Shown: in pieces, positions 44,310 through 53,422 of the stretch | How the letters are laid out: each line of letters opens with the position of its first letter | How positions within the stretch are numbered: the first letter of the stretch is position 1 | Source: Diplolepis rosae | Lineage: Eukaryota > Arthropoda > Insecta > Hymenoptera > Diplolepididae | DNA: 64,000 nucleotides | Reading direction: 5' to 3' | Assembly (NCBI GenBank): GCA_030998225.1 | Contig: JAPYXD010000714.1 | Coordinates: 930,001-994,000, forward strand | Position numbers and translations under genes: made by a program | The notes under the pieces: generated by a model | The model's database searches: none | The model's input: only the letters and a program-made list of their open reading frames with translations | What the model was told of the DNA's origin: nothing

Positions 44310-46000
44310 CTACACGCGAGGTAGGTATGGCACTCTACGAGCTGGAACCCGGCGATAACCCCTCAGAATTAGACGCCTGCGATATGCAACCACGGACCTA
44401 GGATCTGAAACAAAAATTTTAATAAAAGGTCTTCAGGACAAAATTTAAAAGGAAATCAATACAAGAACCAAGGAAAAAACTAACCTTAATAAGACACCAA
44501 AGCTGAGTCACAGGTGCATCTCATGACGTCTTTCGAGTGCGGTAACCAGACTAATCGCCCATACCGGAAAAAAACGCTCCTCACTGCCCTGTATCCTGAA
44601 AAATAAAATAAAATCAATTAATCAAAGAAAGAGATAAACAAGAAGAAAAATATAATAAATATATAACAAAAAGAAAGAGGATAACTTTAGGCAAACCTAT
44701 CCCAAACAATAAGCTGAGGGTGCTGAATGAGAACAGCAACGAGACGCTTGAGCAGGTAAGGGCGAAATATCCCGCGACACCATGCTATGAAGCTCCTCAC
44801 AGAGGTTATAGGTCTCCTGACACGCCTCACGAATCACATGATCCGCCGATGCTGCCTCCATAGTAGATGGATCTGCAGCTGACGCAGGGATGCGCCAGGA
44901 CGGCCCTCTTCGGACTCCGGTGGACCCACCTGTCGCTCCTGGATAAGAAAGCACATCAGTCGTACCCAGGGCACCAGGTTATCCACCAGGTTCGACACCT
45001 GCCTCAGTAACCCTGGAGCAGGAACCTGCGGAGCCCGTTGATAGGAATCTGCAAAAATAAAAAAGAGAATGAAACACCATACATTAAAAATTGGAAACAC
45101 AACAAGGAAAAATGACTCTAACCTACGCGAGATCAACAAAGAAACCCCTTAGCGCGAGCATAGAACGCTGAGCAACAAAACTATCCTTAATTTTTCTAGA
45201 AGAAACGCGGATTAACACCCCATTATACGATTTCTTCAATCGATGCACAATACAAAAATCCGAATCCGTCACCGACAATCCTAGGAGCCCCCTTGCCAAC
45301 GAAACGAGCACAGGGACAACTTGACAGACCGGTACACGCCAAACAATAAACTGATGAATTCCCGCCGAATCCTCAAGCGCGGAAATTCGAGACGACAAAC
45401 TCTCAGTTACTGAGAGAGTAGACAGAGTGCCGCGGGAATAATCCGGAGAAGATGGACTCCATTCAAATGAGTTAAAATCAAAATTATCTAAATAAAATTG
45501 ACTATCAGACCCGGTAATGCAAGAAGAGGACTGGCCCGAGATACACTCATCGATTAACACGGCACTGCAATCACTCTCGCGGGGTTCAGACATCGCGCAC
45601 CGAAATGTAAGAGACTCAACCCAGAAAACTTATTAAATAATAGAACACCCCACCAACAATCACAAAAACTGATGACTCAAAGAAATTAAAAACTCACCGT
45701 GAGGTCGAAGTTCTCCACGATCCATGGTCAAATCGTTGACCTCATGGGCGTTGTTCAAATACCACTGCGAGTAAGGAATCGTCCGGGAACCACTACATGA
45801 TGATGCTTGCCCTGCCATGATGTTAAAAGAACTAATGAAATAAGGCACCTTCAAACAAAAGAGCAGCTGCCCAGCCATACAAATATTGATGACAGACGTT
45901 GAAACCTACCTATGCAAAATAAGAAAAGAGAAAATAAGAACAAAAAAAATGACAATCCAGGGAAACATAAGTTAAGAGTCAAGGATAAATCATACTCACC
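44310..46000 (-). CDS. Antisense multi-exon gene, copy B, between env and 3' LTR
   Basis: Minus-strand GT-AG exons: exon 1 (leader) ends 46,000 (donor GTGAGTATG); exon 2 45,909-45,698 (acceptor TTTTGCATAG; ATGs at 45,878 and about 45,818; donor GTGAGT); exon 3 about 45,628-45,127 (RRM-like; donor GTAGGTTAG); exon 4 45,048-44,697 (acceptor TTTATTTTTGCAG; ERQVGPPESEEG, EACQETYNLCEELH); exon 5 44,595-44,485 (acceptor TTTTTCAG); exon 6 44,404-44,310 (acceptor TTGTTTCAG), ending YRRVPARRVPYLPRV-stop. Polypyrimidine tracts precede most acceptors. Exon 4 needs a frame change and exon 5 has stops in each frame, so this copy may be decayed or my exon borders imperfect. Related exons exist at 5.2-6.3 and 57.2-60.0 kb. 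Transcription would start in or near the 3' LTR, opposite to the element. Confidence 0.6.
45127..45628 (-). CDS. Exon 3 of antisense gene B: RRM/FP25-like domain
   Basis: The open frame from about 45,628 (ATG at 45,593) has an acidic/serine-rich start, a short helix ESLSSRISALED, then IHQFIVWRVPV, LARGLLGLSVTDSDFCIVHR and GVLIRVSSRKIKDSFVAQR. The order helix, beta strand, VHRL-like turn, then IRxSSRxxKD resembles the RNA-binding part of LINE-1 ORF1p / baculovirus FP25-like proteins; this is inference from pattern. The same segment is recognisable in copy C (RVSSRRIMESFLAYRSM at 57,770-57,740), which ends at an equivalent donor (GTAGGTTTG). Phase 1 from exon 2 is kept if the acceptor is TTTAATAAG at 45,629-45,637, a weak acceptor. 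Confidence 0.5.
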
Positions 46001-46234
46001 TATGTCAATCCGAGAATCAGAAGTTCACTATAGACACAACACATGATCAATTACACCAGAAATACACAATCCAGCAAGAGACAGAAATTAATATCACTTG
46101 GAATTCGAAACCGACGCGGTGCCTCTCCTGTTGTTATAGCCAAGTACATTAAAAATCAAAAAAACATAATAATAATTAAATTAATTAATTATATCTGAAA
46201 GGGAAAAGGGGAAGATAAATAAATAATATTATCT

Positions 46235-46267
46235 TCGAGGACGAGGATTAATCTAAGGAGGGAGGAC
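46235..46267 (+). promoter_or_regulatory. Polypurine tract of the 3' LTR, second copy
   Basis: TCTAAGGAGGGAGGAC directly precedes the LTR start TGTTAC at 46,268, as expected for the plus-strand primer. It duplicates 43,272-43,305. Confidence 0.75.
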
Positions 46268-48176
46268 TGTTACATCCCTGATATTTTAAAAACTTAATTC
46301 CTTTCGCCTGTGCCTAGGCAACCCAGTAAACGCTCAGCGATATAACTGATACATGTCTCCTCATTACAACACTGATAGTAGGAAACAACTGTCAGAAATT
46401 ATCTGAGATCGACAAGGCAGTCGAGTTGCATAAAACAAGAAAACTGCCTTGCCGTCGGTAATGTAGGAAATCAGATAAGTAACATTAATAATTATTTAAC
46501 GAAAATAAATAACAATAAAATTCATTATTGTTAACAACAGTCGTAAAATAGTTAATAATAATAATCAAACACTAGTACATAATAATCGGCAAGGACCAAT
46601 AATGGATAATCAATAACATCAATCACATTATTGGGGATTCGCAAAATAACGTAAATAATATTTCAAAATATAGACACTAGAAGATTATGTATTACATAAA
46701 TACTATAAGGAAATAAGATTAAAAACTAATGTATAAAATAATAGATGAGCCAGTGCATTTGTAACTTAGTACAATTGCACCGACCTGTCAACATATACAT
46801 ATCAAGTAATATAGCTGAAAAGACGAGAGAAAGATGTACCGCATTGAGCGTAAACGAACATTGATCCCGATAGTATGACCTGTGTGGGAACGCGCCGCGA
46901 GTTCATGCATTTACGCGATTGTCAGCAAGTATGGTCAATGACACTGCTGCCAGACGCGTGCCGATCCATCGATTAGCAAGGTACGTGCCGATCCACGAAA
47001 ATATGAATGCTCTCCCACTATAGGAATAATCAATAATATATAAACCCCAGATTTACCTCTGGAGATTGTCTTTTCGCTAGTAGCTGTTCAGTCTTCAAGA
47101 TCTTAACGTCAGTAATCACTCCGTCCGCAATTCATACTGTCGGTGTCACGAATTGACCCTTCGATATTCGTAATTCGGTATCTTACACAAGGAATACCTC
47201 GGTACTTGGTAAATAAAATCCCTGGTCCTTACGTGGTGCAAGTCCGGTGGTCGTGAATTAATAAGTGCCGTTAAATACGTGTATCGTCATATTAAGTCGA
47301 GTTCTGAGAGTTAAATATACAGAAAACGAACTTAACCAGTGTTTAGGAAGCAAGTTGGATTGTCTGATACGCTTCCTGTACTACTTGACTAGCACTACTT
47401 AACTCCAGCCAGGATTGTGCCGTTATCCAGCTATCAACAAGGAGAAATATACGACAAAACTCTTTCTCTTGCCTTCTCAAGCAAGGAAAAAGCGTAAGTT
47501 ATATATATAAGCATCTCAAAACTTATTATATTAACTATAACGCCAATTGTAGTGCGTGAGTTGTATACCTAGGCACCTCAAAACCTAGTATATTAGCATA
47601 AAACGTACAAGTTACATATATAGGCATCTCAAAACCTATATTAATTACTTGTAGACGCACACACTTAAACGCGGAAGTCACATATATAGGCATCTCAAAA
47701 CCTGTATTATTGACTTATATAGACGCACACTTTTAATGCGTGAGTTACATATATAGGCATCTCAAAACCTGTATTATGTATTAATATTATATTATGTATA
47801 ATATATTATGTATTAAGACGAGTCGCCCGCGCAAACCTGAGCTTCATGCGCGTGCGCTAGCCTTTCCAGCTGATGCAATAAAACTGCGCGACACCTTTGG
47901 CGCGCAGCTTTATTCTGTCGTTGCAATCTGAGGGGCAAATATCCAAAGAAGAAATATGGCGTCAAGAGACGCCAGGCGCTCATTATTTTAGCCGCCTAAA
48001 TAACGCAGGTGACACCGGGGGTAATCCCGAATCCTCGGGTCCGCATCGTTCAGGATTTTTTTTTTTTTGACGTTTCAGCGGAGGTCACCCGTTATACCAC
48101 TCTGATTTAATCAGCAAACTTTCCTCCCTTTTCCTAATTTTCCCAACCTACCCTCGCCTTAGCTCGGGACGTAACA
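46268..48176 (+). repeat. 3' LTR of the env-bearing LTR element
   Basis: It starts TGTTAC and ends GTAACA, an inverted hexamer pair. It shares long blocks with LTR A (6,305-7,565) and, from 47,495, with the 5' LTR. About five tandem units with ATAGGCATCTCAAAACCT lie at 47,500-47,780. A ~285-bp foreign block (47,812-48,096) replaces sequence present in the other LTRs. At 48,177 it joins the RT of a minus-strand LINE. Confidence 0.85.
47812..48096. mobile_element. Foreign GC-rich block inside the 3' LTR
   Basis: The 5' LTR and LTR A have a different sequence here, including GAACAACTCGAGCCGCATAG. The block contains a strong hairpin AATAAAACTGCGCG/CGCGCAGCTTTATT (47,877-47,914), a second inverted pair GGCGTC-AAGA-GACGCC (about 47,960-47,973) and a T12 run near 48,060. 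It may be a small insertion such as a SINE or MITE together with a deletion of LTR sequence; the family is unknown. Confidence 0.5.
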
Positions 48177-48964
48177 CGCATTATTGAATCGTATGCGACA
48201 TTCCAGAGGTTCAGTCCTAAGATGGATCCTTGTGCGGCTCCGGCTGTAAGCTGTTTCCTCCTTGTTCCGTCAGTGGTATCGTACAGCAACACCCGATCCG
48301 TAAGATAGCTTTGGATCATCCTCAGTAGGTGTTCTGGGATTTCAAACCTCTTCAGTGCCTCGATCATATTGATCCACCTAACGGAGTTAAAGGCATTTCT
48401 TACGTCCAACGTTGCCAGGAGGACGACTTGTCTTGAGAAGTGATTGCCACTTTGTACTGAGTGTACGGTGTCAACTATTTCCTGTACAGCTTGCACTGTT
48501 GATCGTTCTTTCCTAGACCCATACTGTCGCGGAGAGAGGTATCCAGCCTGCTGAATAGCTGTTTCCAAGCGGGGTTTCAGCAGCTTCTCGAGGAGTTTTC
48601 CTGCCGTGTTAAGCATGCACAGTGGTCGATATGACCCTGGGGAGTTCGGTTCGCCTTTGCCTTTGCTCATTAGTACAAGTCGCTGTGTCTTCCAGCGTGG
48701 GGGAAAGTTCCCTGTCGTCAGGCATGCGTTGTACATTCTCAGCGATGTCTCTGGATGAGTGCACGCTATCCTCTTCAATGCTTCCGCTGGTATGCCATCT
48801 GTTCCCAGGGCCTTCCTGTTCTGGAGGCCATTCGCTGCTGTTAGAAGTTCCTCCGTAGTGAAGAGTGTTATCTCTTCATCTAAAGTTGTCTTGACTGCGG
48901 CTTCACTAACTGGATGAGTAGGGAAGAGGTGGTCAACAATTCTGCCCATTGTTGCGGGATCCAT
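48177..48964 (-). pseudogene. R1-like LINE reverse transcriptase, cut by the LTR
   Basis: A minus frame from about 48,964 reads TMGRIVDHLFPTHPVSEAAV, ALGTDGIPAEALKRIA (RT block 1), LVLMSKGKGEPNSPGSYRPL, LATLDVRNAFNSVRW (motif A) and GAAQGSILGLNLWNVAYDS (motif B). It is truncated before the catalytic YADD at 48,177, where LTR sequence begins. The missing remainder is not found on the other side of the LTR element (36,703), so flanking sequence was deleted or rearranged. Confidence 0.8.
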
Positions 48965-50049
48965 TGTGTCGCTTGTTGAGAGAACAACCAGTTTTCTTCG
49001 TTATTTACCTCTCGGGGGAGGTCTTTCCACTTCTCGGACTTGCTCTTGCCTATTGTTTTTTGTAGCTTCTTCTTCGCCTGCTTGTATAGTACATCGATTT
49101 TAGTGATTTCCTTATTGCCTCGTTTCCCCCTGGCTCGGGTTACCTTTCGGCGGTATTCCAAGCATTGTGGCCGTATTTCAGCTATTTCTTCAGACCACCA
49201 ATACGCAGAGCGTCTTTTACCTCGGTTCTTCTTCTTGGGCATTGACGCGTTGCAGGCCTGATAAATTAGCTGTGACGTAGCGTCCGCTATAGCCTCAACT
49301 CTTTCAGGTTCACTACTCCTATCATAAACATCAGACAGCCCTTCGCTTCCCTCCAAGATGATAACGTCAAACCTTTCCTCGTTGAGTTTTATGACATTCC
49401 AACGCGGTTGATTCTCGGAGCGTGTGATGACTCTGCTATTCACCCACCCAACTTTTATTCGGGCAGTTTCTAGCAGGTTCTTCCCTACCTGTTCGTTTAT
49501 TTCAACAAAGGCTAATATTTGATCCCGCATGTTTGGTTTGGAGACGGAGACCTTCATGTCACCGTTATTTTCATTCAGCGTGTGTTGAAGTGCTGTCTCC
49601 AATTCTTCTTTGGCTGTGGTGCTATCTAGGTCCAAGAGTTCCAGCGTAATTCTTGGAACCAGGTTCCGCACTACTCCTGTCTCGCCTATCGTCGCATTAA
49701 CAGCGTCCGTGAAGGATTTTAGATCCTTAGACTCACGGCCTAGCTCCAAGAGGATTTCGCCATTCATGGTCTGGCGTATTCCCCGAATGTCCGTTCCGGC
49801 CTCAGAAGGATTAATCTTGGTTTTAATACAAGTCAGTACTTCTTTATATGATTTGCCCTCCGCGGGCTTAATCAGTAGCGCTTCAGGGCGTTGCCGTTTC
49901 CTCGGCTTTGCCTTGTTCTTCGTCGTTTCCGTGCCCTGAGTCCACGTGCTTTTCATCGCCTCCTCTTTTCTGCCAAGAGTGTTAGTGCGTCTTGTCTCTG
50001 AGTACTTTCCATGTGACGCTTTGCCTTCCCTCGGACTACTTTCCGCCAA
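48880..50049 (-). CDS. LINE ORF1-ORF2 fusion frame created by deletion
   Basis: One open frame of 389 codons joins an ORF1 body (KSYKEVLTCIKTKINPSEAG, ILLELGRESKDL, ARIKVGWVNSRVITRSENQP) directly to the endonuclease end/RT linker of ORF2 (EERFDVIILEGSEGL, KRRSAYWWSEEIAEI, KKLQKTIGKSKSEKWKDL). Zinc knuckles and almost the whole endonuclease are missing. The frame stayed open across the deletion, then shifts near 48,965 into the RT frame. It is probably not functional, but a translated chimera is possible. Confidence 0.75.
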   Translation of the reverse strand: MAESSPREGKASHGKYSETRRTNTLGRKEEAMKSTWTQGTETTKNKAKPRKRQRPEALLIKPAEGKSYKEVLTCIKTKINPSEAGTDIRGIRQTMNGEILLELGRESKDLKSFTDAVNATIGETGVVRNLVPRITLELLDLDSTTAKEELETALQHTLNENNGDMKVSVSKPNMRDQILAFVEINEQVGKNLLETARIKVGWVNSRVITRSENQPRWNVIKLNEERFDVIILEGSEGLSDVYDRSSEPERVEAIADATSQLIYQACNASMPKKKNRGKRRSAYWWSEEIAEIRPQCLEYRRKVTRARGKRGNKEITKIDVLYKQAKKKLQKTIGKSKSEKWKDLPREVNNEENWLFSQQATQWIPQQWAELLTTSSLLIQLVKPQSRQL

Positions 50050-50567
50050 TCCTCGGGGTTGTGATAGTCTTTCCTTCTCTTCTCAACCGGTGTTGCTGTT
50101 TGGTTTTCTGCTGGACTCGACCCTAGCCGCTTCTGTGTCGGAGGGGTGTTTACCGGCGTGCTTGCATCGGTGAAAATCTTCCTTGCTTGGCCCCAAAGCA
50201 GCCCTGTTAGGCTATCCTGTGCTCTTTTCCGGTTCTTCTCTTCGTCTTTCAGCTTATCCACTGCCTCTTTCATCTCCGAGAGGCCGTCTTTAATAATATT
50301 GCTGACACGCGCGAGCGTTTGGGTATCGCTGTAGGTTCTGTGTGCTTGGTCTCCCCCAAAATCTGTGAGACCAGCGCCGGCCACCGGGGCTTCCGCCCGA
50401 TCGGAACCAGCGGGGAGATTGGAGCTCCCTTGAGGTAAATTGTTTTGTACACACGTTTCCATGGTTGGTTTCTTATTCGGGGTTCCTTCTCCTAGCCAGT
50501 TTTTGTCCACCCCGGGTATTTCATTTCCCCGGTACCACCCATATCTGGGAGGCGTTGCCCTATCCAC
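49953..50567 (-). CDS. LINE ORF1 N-terminal part
   Basis: The 204-codon frame starts at ATG 50,567, 40-60 bp from the (TAA)n tail of the neighbouring LINE. It is glycine/proline-rich at first. It then has a charged helical stretch (VSNIIKDGLSEMKEAVDKL, EEKNRKRAQDSL) likely to form a coiled coil, and a basic end. It overlaps the ORF1 body frame by about 100 bp in another phase, showing a frameshift near 50,000. ORF1 would assemble with element RNA. Confidence 0.65.
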   Translation of the reverse strand: MDRATPPRYGWYRGNEIPGVDKNWLGEGTPNKKPTMETCVQNNLPQGSSNLPAGSDRAEAPVAGAGLTDFGGDQAHRTYSDTQTLARVSNIIKDGLSEMKEAVDKLKDEEKNRKRAQDSLTGLLWGQARKIFTDASTPVNTPPTQKRLGSSPAENQTATPVEKRRKDYHNPEDWRKVVRGKAKRHMESTQRQDALTLLAEKRRR

Positions 50568-50604
50568 AAAATGGGTAGGCGCTCGATGGGGGACTAAAAC
50601 CCCA

Positions 50605-50890
50605 CACGGGATAATAATAATAATAATAATAATATTTTTTTTGAGGAAGGGAGAAATGCTTTATGCACCGTCAAGGGGACTCCGTGCCCCCCTAGTGTGT
50701 GGGACTCTGCTGCTCACGCAGCCTTACCCACTAAAACTCCCTCCCTGTCTCTAGGCCTTGGGTTCCCACCCCGGAAGCACCGTTAGGCATTACTTCAGGG
50801 TGGGAGCTATCTTCAGGCGATGTTAGCCTCTCCTCCTTGCTTCTTTATCTTTGTTGCTGGACTTCAGATTTAACTTGAAATTTTTACCGG
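50605..50890 (-). repeat. LINE 3' UTR with (TTA)n tail
   Basis: 50,640-50,830 matches 32,305-32,545 closely, sharing GTGTGTGGGACT and AACTCCCTCCCTGTCTCTAG. The TAA repeats at 50,610-50,632 are the tail in minus sense. Only the 3' end of this copy remains (5' truncation, as common for LINEs). Confidence 0.7.
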
Positions 50891-51891
50891 TGTTAACTTA
50901 GAATTTGAAGGATAAAACTTCTTAAGTTTGAAAGGAAAATTAAATAATCTTGACTTACTTGTGACAAAATGTTTTTATTGGTTGGACGAAGGAGTACAGC
51001 GCGTTGCCTTCGGAGTTGCTGAAGTTGTTTCACTAACTGTCGTCTGACCGTATTACAAAATTGAACTTAAACTTGCAGGATTTTAACGTGGGACGAGAGC
51101 CCAAGTCACAGTGCGGCCACTACCATGTATTTTAGGAGGGTACTTAAAAAAGTGAAAATAAGCATCAGCGCTGCCATGTTTCGATAGCAAGAACTAATAT
51201 CAATGGAAACGAAACCCCCGTCCCCCCAAACCGATGTATTCTAAAGAGCGGAAAATGCAGTCCGGGTCAGCTGCATGCAAGTGTTCATTTCCTGTATACC
51301 ATATACTAGACGGCCGAAATTCTTCAGAATCACTCTATTTATTTCTTACTCTATATACATAAATTTTGATGATTATAAACCTATACAGGATGTAACACTA
51401 TTAAAAATAGGAGGGCTTTATAGCAAATATTTTGGCGACGTGCCCTAGCGCACTCGCTTAAGGGAACAGTCAGAGAATATTCTGACCGTTTTCTGACTGT
51501 TCTCTGACTATCCTCTGCCCTTGCATTAGTATGGTTTATGGTTTTACGTCAGTTCCTATGTCAAGAATAAATGTATGCTTGCTATTTCCTAATCTGAAGG
51601 GTTGGTCCGCATATAGCGAAAAGGTTCTCTAAGTCTATTTCCTAGATGACGCTACAATGCACCCAGGCAAGAGACGAGCCCATTTCACAATTTTTCAACA
51701 GGTTCGAATTTTGCAACCTACCTAGACGTAGTTCTCAAAGGCCAAGCAATTTTTGCAGATTTATGATTTTACTCTTCACTTCGGGTGGTTTCTGATTTGC
51801 TGCGAATAGTCCCTACTTTTTGGAGATGGTAAGTACAAATGAGGAACCAATAGAAATTGTTGAAAAGAAGCCTAACAAAATAATATTTTTA
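50891..51891. other. Unassigned stretch
   Basis: No gene was recognised. At about 51,460-51,530 there are repeated CAGTCAGAGAATATTCTGACC-like palindromic words, related to the hairpin near 10,526. Confidence 0.4.
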
Positions 51892-51895
51892 TTAA

Positions 51896-53418
51896 CCCAT
51901 TAACGCCCAAAATCACAGAATTTTTAACTCATTTTTGGCCCTTTTTGCCAAAGCCAAAAAGCGAATATATCATGACCAAGCCTTGTATACATAATGTTTT
52001 TGGGTCTCCTCTTTCGATTTATGAAGTCAAAATTACATTATAGTGCACTGGAAAGCCAATATGGTGGATTTTATTAAAAAAAGTACCGAAAATATGAAAT
52101 TTTATTTTTATTCTTTGTTTTCAAATGTATAAAGCATATTGATCTATTTCAAACTATGGTCAGAGGTGGACAAAATAGTTGTAGTTTATGAAAAATATTT
52201 TTTGGTCCAGCTCCCTATGTTTGACCTTTTCCAAAATGTCGGAAAACTATGGAAATTTGGAAAAATAAGCGTTTTTTCATGACATTTCTAAGATAATTGG
52301 ATAATACACGGAATTTAATTGACCAAACTGTCAAATACAGAAGTTTCATGCTTCAAAATTCCACTACTGGTATGAGTGATGTGACAAAAAAAAGTATATA
52401 ATTTTGTAACCAAATGAATTGATATTTATTACGATCAAAATAAGAATTTTTTTTATTTTATAAAATAGATCATATTGATTCGATCCACTCATTCACTCTA
52501 AAATATATCCTATTGATTTAAACTACTCATCTACTAAATCCATTATCCAACTTCATTCAGCCACATACATCAAGCGTTGGAGAATATGCAGATCGTGAAA
52601 TATAAATTCAGAACTTTACGAATTTTTTCCGCTGAATTAACGATCTGAATCAAAAAATGTCTAGAGACATTTTTTATCACATATTTTGCATAAAATACGA
52701 AAATATTTTTTTCATTAGAATATTATTGAATCTTCAATATTCGGACCGCCATATTGGATCCGCCATTATGAATTTTCTAACACTGTCACCGGATTTTCAT
52801 ATAATATGCCGAGAAACATGGGAAAATTGAATTTAATAAAGGTTCAGGAATTTTCATCAACGATAATCTTAAAAAAACTCGGTATTACCCAAGTTCTCCA
52901 AGCGCCATATTGAATCCGCCATTCATCAGGTCATTACATATACTAGAAGAGGTCTGTACATAATTATTCAATGAAACTGTTACAGTTTGATCAATAAAAT
53001 TCCGTGTATTATCCAATTATCTTAGAAATGTCATGAAAAAACGCTTATTTTTTTAAATTTCCATAGTTTTCCGCCATTTTGGAAAAGATAAAATATTGGG
53101 AGCTGGACCCAAAAATATTTTTCATAAACTAAAACTATTTTGTTCTCCTTTGTCCATAGTTTGAAATAGATCAATATGCTTTATCCATTTGAAAAAAAAT
53201 AATTAAAAAAAAAATTTCAAACTTTCGGTACTTTTTAAAATAAAATTCGCCATATTGGTTTTCCAGTGCACGATAATGTAATTTTGACTTCATAAATCGA
53301 AAGAGGAGACCCAAAACCATTATGTATACAAGGTTTTGTCATGATATATTCCTTTCTTCGCTTTGTCAAGAAGGGCCAAAAATGAGTTAAAAAGTCTGTG
53401 ATTTTGGGCGTTAATGGG
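51896..53418. mobile_element. piggyBac-type non-autonomous element with long inverted repeats
   Basis: It is flanked by TTAA at 51,892-51,895 and 53,419-53,422, and the element begins CCCATTAACGCCCAAAATCA and ends with its inverse ...GGGCGTTAATGGG. TTAA target plus CCC/GGG ends is the piggyBac signature. The arms match for ~450 bp inward (51,896-52,345 against 52,965-53,418). The interior has no transposase. Two copies of a CCATATTG-(A/G)ATCCGCCATT word lie in it at about 52,750 and 52,905. Confidence 0.85.
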
Positions 53419-53422
53419 TTAA

